Assembly: GCA_014529385.2 (NCBI GenBank)
Contig: CM043964.1
Coordinates: 136,009,420-136,073,419, forward strand
Reading direction: 5' to 3'
Source: Adiantum capillus-veneris
Taxonomy: Eukaryota; Streptophyta; Polypodiopsida; Polypodiales; Pteridaceae
Length of the DNA stretch: 64,000 bases
Shown here: positions 62,385-64,000 of the stretch, piece by piece
How the letters are laid out: each line of letters begins with the position of its first letter
Numbering within the stretch: the first letter of the stretch is position 1
Notes under the pieces: model-generated
Databases searched by the model: none
What the model was told of the DNA's origin: nothing
What the model saw: only the letters and a program-made list of their open reading frames with translations
Translations under genes and position numbers: made by a program

Positions 62385-63995
62385 AGACTTGGACTTGTAG
62401 TCAAATTTGTGGATGACAGATGTACAATTCATGATCTCAATTTTGGTGATGAAATTGTTGCATCTGGCCTTTTGTGCCGTGGGTTGTATAAGCTCACTTT
62501 GTATGACAAGTATGGACAAAATTATGCAAATGCAGTTGTAGATTCAAGGGCTATTTTAGATGTAAAACTTTGGCATGTACGTTTTGGTCATCTTAATTTT
62601 GCCAGTTTGGTGCGTTTGCAGAAATCTGATATGGTTGCTTCTTTGCCACCTCTTGAAGCACCTGTCAAACATGTTTGTGAAGTCTGTATTCTGGATAAAA
62701 TGCAACGTTCTAAGTTTCCAAAGGATGGTTCAATTAGGGCCACATGCAGGTTGCAGCTTGTGCATAGTGATGTTTGTGGGCCCATGCAAACTCCGTCCTT
62801 GGGCAATTACCTATACTTTGTGACTTTCATTGATGATTACTCCAGGCATGCGTGGGTATTTCCGCTTGAAGAGAAGTCCAAAGTTTTTATGTGCTTCAAA
62901 CAATTTATGGCTATGGCTGAAAATGTCTCGAAATGTACTATGGGCACCCTCCATTCCGATTGAGGGGGGCAGTATATGTCTCATGAATTTAATGCATTTT
63001 TGGCTAGTCGTGGGATAAAACACCAATGTACAGTGCCGTATACGCCTCAGCAAGATGGTGTCGTTGAGAGGAAAAACAAGTCTCTTACGGAAATGGCAAG
63101 ATGTATGGTCAAGAGTCAAGCTTTACCACATTCTTTCTGGCTCGAGGCTGTCATGTGTGCCACTTATGTACTCAACAGGTGTCCTACGAAAGCGTTGCAG
63201 TCTATGACTCCATATGAAGCATGATATGATAAAAAGCCATCTATTGAGCACATGCATGTTTTTGGCTGGTTGGCTTATGGTTAAGTGCCACAAGTGCATC
63301 ACAGAAAATTGGATGATAAGGCTGTCAAATGTATTTTTGTTGGTTATAGTGCTGAAAGCAAAGTTTATAGGTTGTATCATCCGCAAACAAAGCGTATTTT
63401 GGTTTCACGGGATGTAGTGTTTGTGGAAGATTCTGTTCAGCCCTTGCTGTCATGTACTAGAGACAGTAATGTAGGCTCACACGACATTTATAACACTTTG
63501 TTGTCTCTTTTCAGTGGTGGAAGTACGAATGTAAATTCCAATGAGGCAAATTTACAGCCTATGGGGGTTTTCGAAAATGTTATAGATCAGCCTATTAATG
63601 ATGCAGATGTACATGATGTACTTGATGAGGAAAGGGCTGAAAATGAGCAGGCTAGAGGTATGCCAAAATGGATGGTGCACACTTTGCGTGACAGTAAATT
63701 GGATGCACCTTTGTCTAGTCGTACTCGTTCTGGCTCTCTCCATGCATCTTATGCATCAGATTGTTATGCTTTGGCTGTGTCTAGCTTACATGATGTTGAG
63801 GAACCTCTGTCTTTTGATGAAGCACAAAATTCAAAAAATTGGATGGCTGCCATACAATCAGAATATGATGCGCTTATAGAAAATGACACATGGACTTTAT
63901 GTGATTTGCCTCCTGGCAAAAAGGCCGTTGGTACGAAGTGGGTTTACAAGTTGAAACGCAAGCCGGATGGTGAGATCGATCGCTATAAAGCTTGA
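62385..63995 (+). pseudogene. copia integrase and start of reverse transcriptase
   Basis: One frame with four stops (62961 TGA, 63222 TGA, 63282 TAA, 63993 TGA). GAG-pre-integrase: LWHVRFGHLNFASL, then CEVC completes the HHCC zinc site. Integrase core: LVHSDVCGPM (first Asp), LHSD-stop-GG (second Asp, with the following Arg codon read as TGA), VVERKNKSL (Glu). The C-terminal part VKCIFVGYSAESKVYRLYHP is the copia integrase/chromodomain-like region. RT begins NWMAAIQSEYDALIENDTW and PPGKKAVGTKWVYKLKRKPD, ending at KA-stop-LV where KARLV is usual. No frameshift across 1.6 kb shows the copy is relatively young. Confidence 0.9.
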
Positions 63996-64000
63996 CTTGT

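Larger units (their letters stand above)
60598..64000 (+). mobile_element. Ty1-copia retrotransposon, 3' part beyond the window, rearranged
   Basis: Order LTR, PBS, gag, zinc knuckle, protease, (inverted duplication), integrase, start of reverse transcriptase. Integrase upstream of reverse transcriptase is diagnostic for copia. It cannot be autonomous: gag frameshifts, an inverted 517-bp insertion that interrupts protease, and four premature stops. The 3' LTR is outside the window. Confidence 0.9.

Overview
The window is eukaryotic nuclear DNA, almost certainly from a land plant. The grounds are a TNP2-type CACTA transposase, a DUF659-type hAT transposase, Ty1-copia and Ty3-gypsy remnants primed by initiator-Met tRNA, Tourist-like MITEs, spliced genes with GT-AG introns of about 70-135 nt, and a short CCCTAAA-type motif. 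The very high load of (CT)n, (GT)n and compound (CT)n(CA)n microsatellites, the low gene density and several genes of no family I can name suggest a large, repeat-rich genome, perhaps a fern or other non-seed plant. That placement is an inference. I see no intact housekeeping gene, rRNA, CRISPR array or convincing tRNA.

Layout. 1-6226 is one end of a CACTA transposon: a decaying minus-strand TNP2 transposase (about 4104-372), then a 2.1 kb subterminal region ending at the CACTA terminus (6226). 8.9-9.5 kb holds a CENH3-like histone H3 pseudogene. 9606-10050 is an almost loop-free foldback element. 10.2-12.8 kb carries two unrecognised minus-strand coding loci. 14.9-15.3 kb and 54.1-54.4 kb are MITE-like.

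18.4-33.3 kb is an AT-rich block of spliced, unnamed coding loci on both strands. It includes a second, very divergent histone H3-like gene with a long C-terminal extension (21.4-23.2 kb), whose 5' flank carries four tandem 62-63 nt hairpin units, and a tail-to-tail pair of damaged unknown genes (28.7-30.2 kb plus, 33.0-30.4 kb minus). 33.3-43.1 kb is essentially gene-free.

43.2-45.9 kb stacks a copia LTR with gag remnant, a gypsy gag remnant and a hAT fragment. 48.0-49.2 kb is a triplicated, partly inverted segment built around compound microsatellites. 55.1-60.5 kb contains three copies of one short (119-130 bp) LTR, the middle one inverted and flanked by both a primer-binding site and a polypurine tract.

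60.6 kb to the end is a Ty1-copia element (LTR, PBS, gag, zinc knuckle, protease, integrase, start of reverse transcriptase) with four premature stops. It also carries a 517 bp near-identical inverted duplication of its gag-protease region, which is the most striking structural feature here.

The readable coding loci are mostly mobile-element genes in decay, plus two H3-variant relatives. No pathway or operon-like organisation is present.
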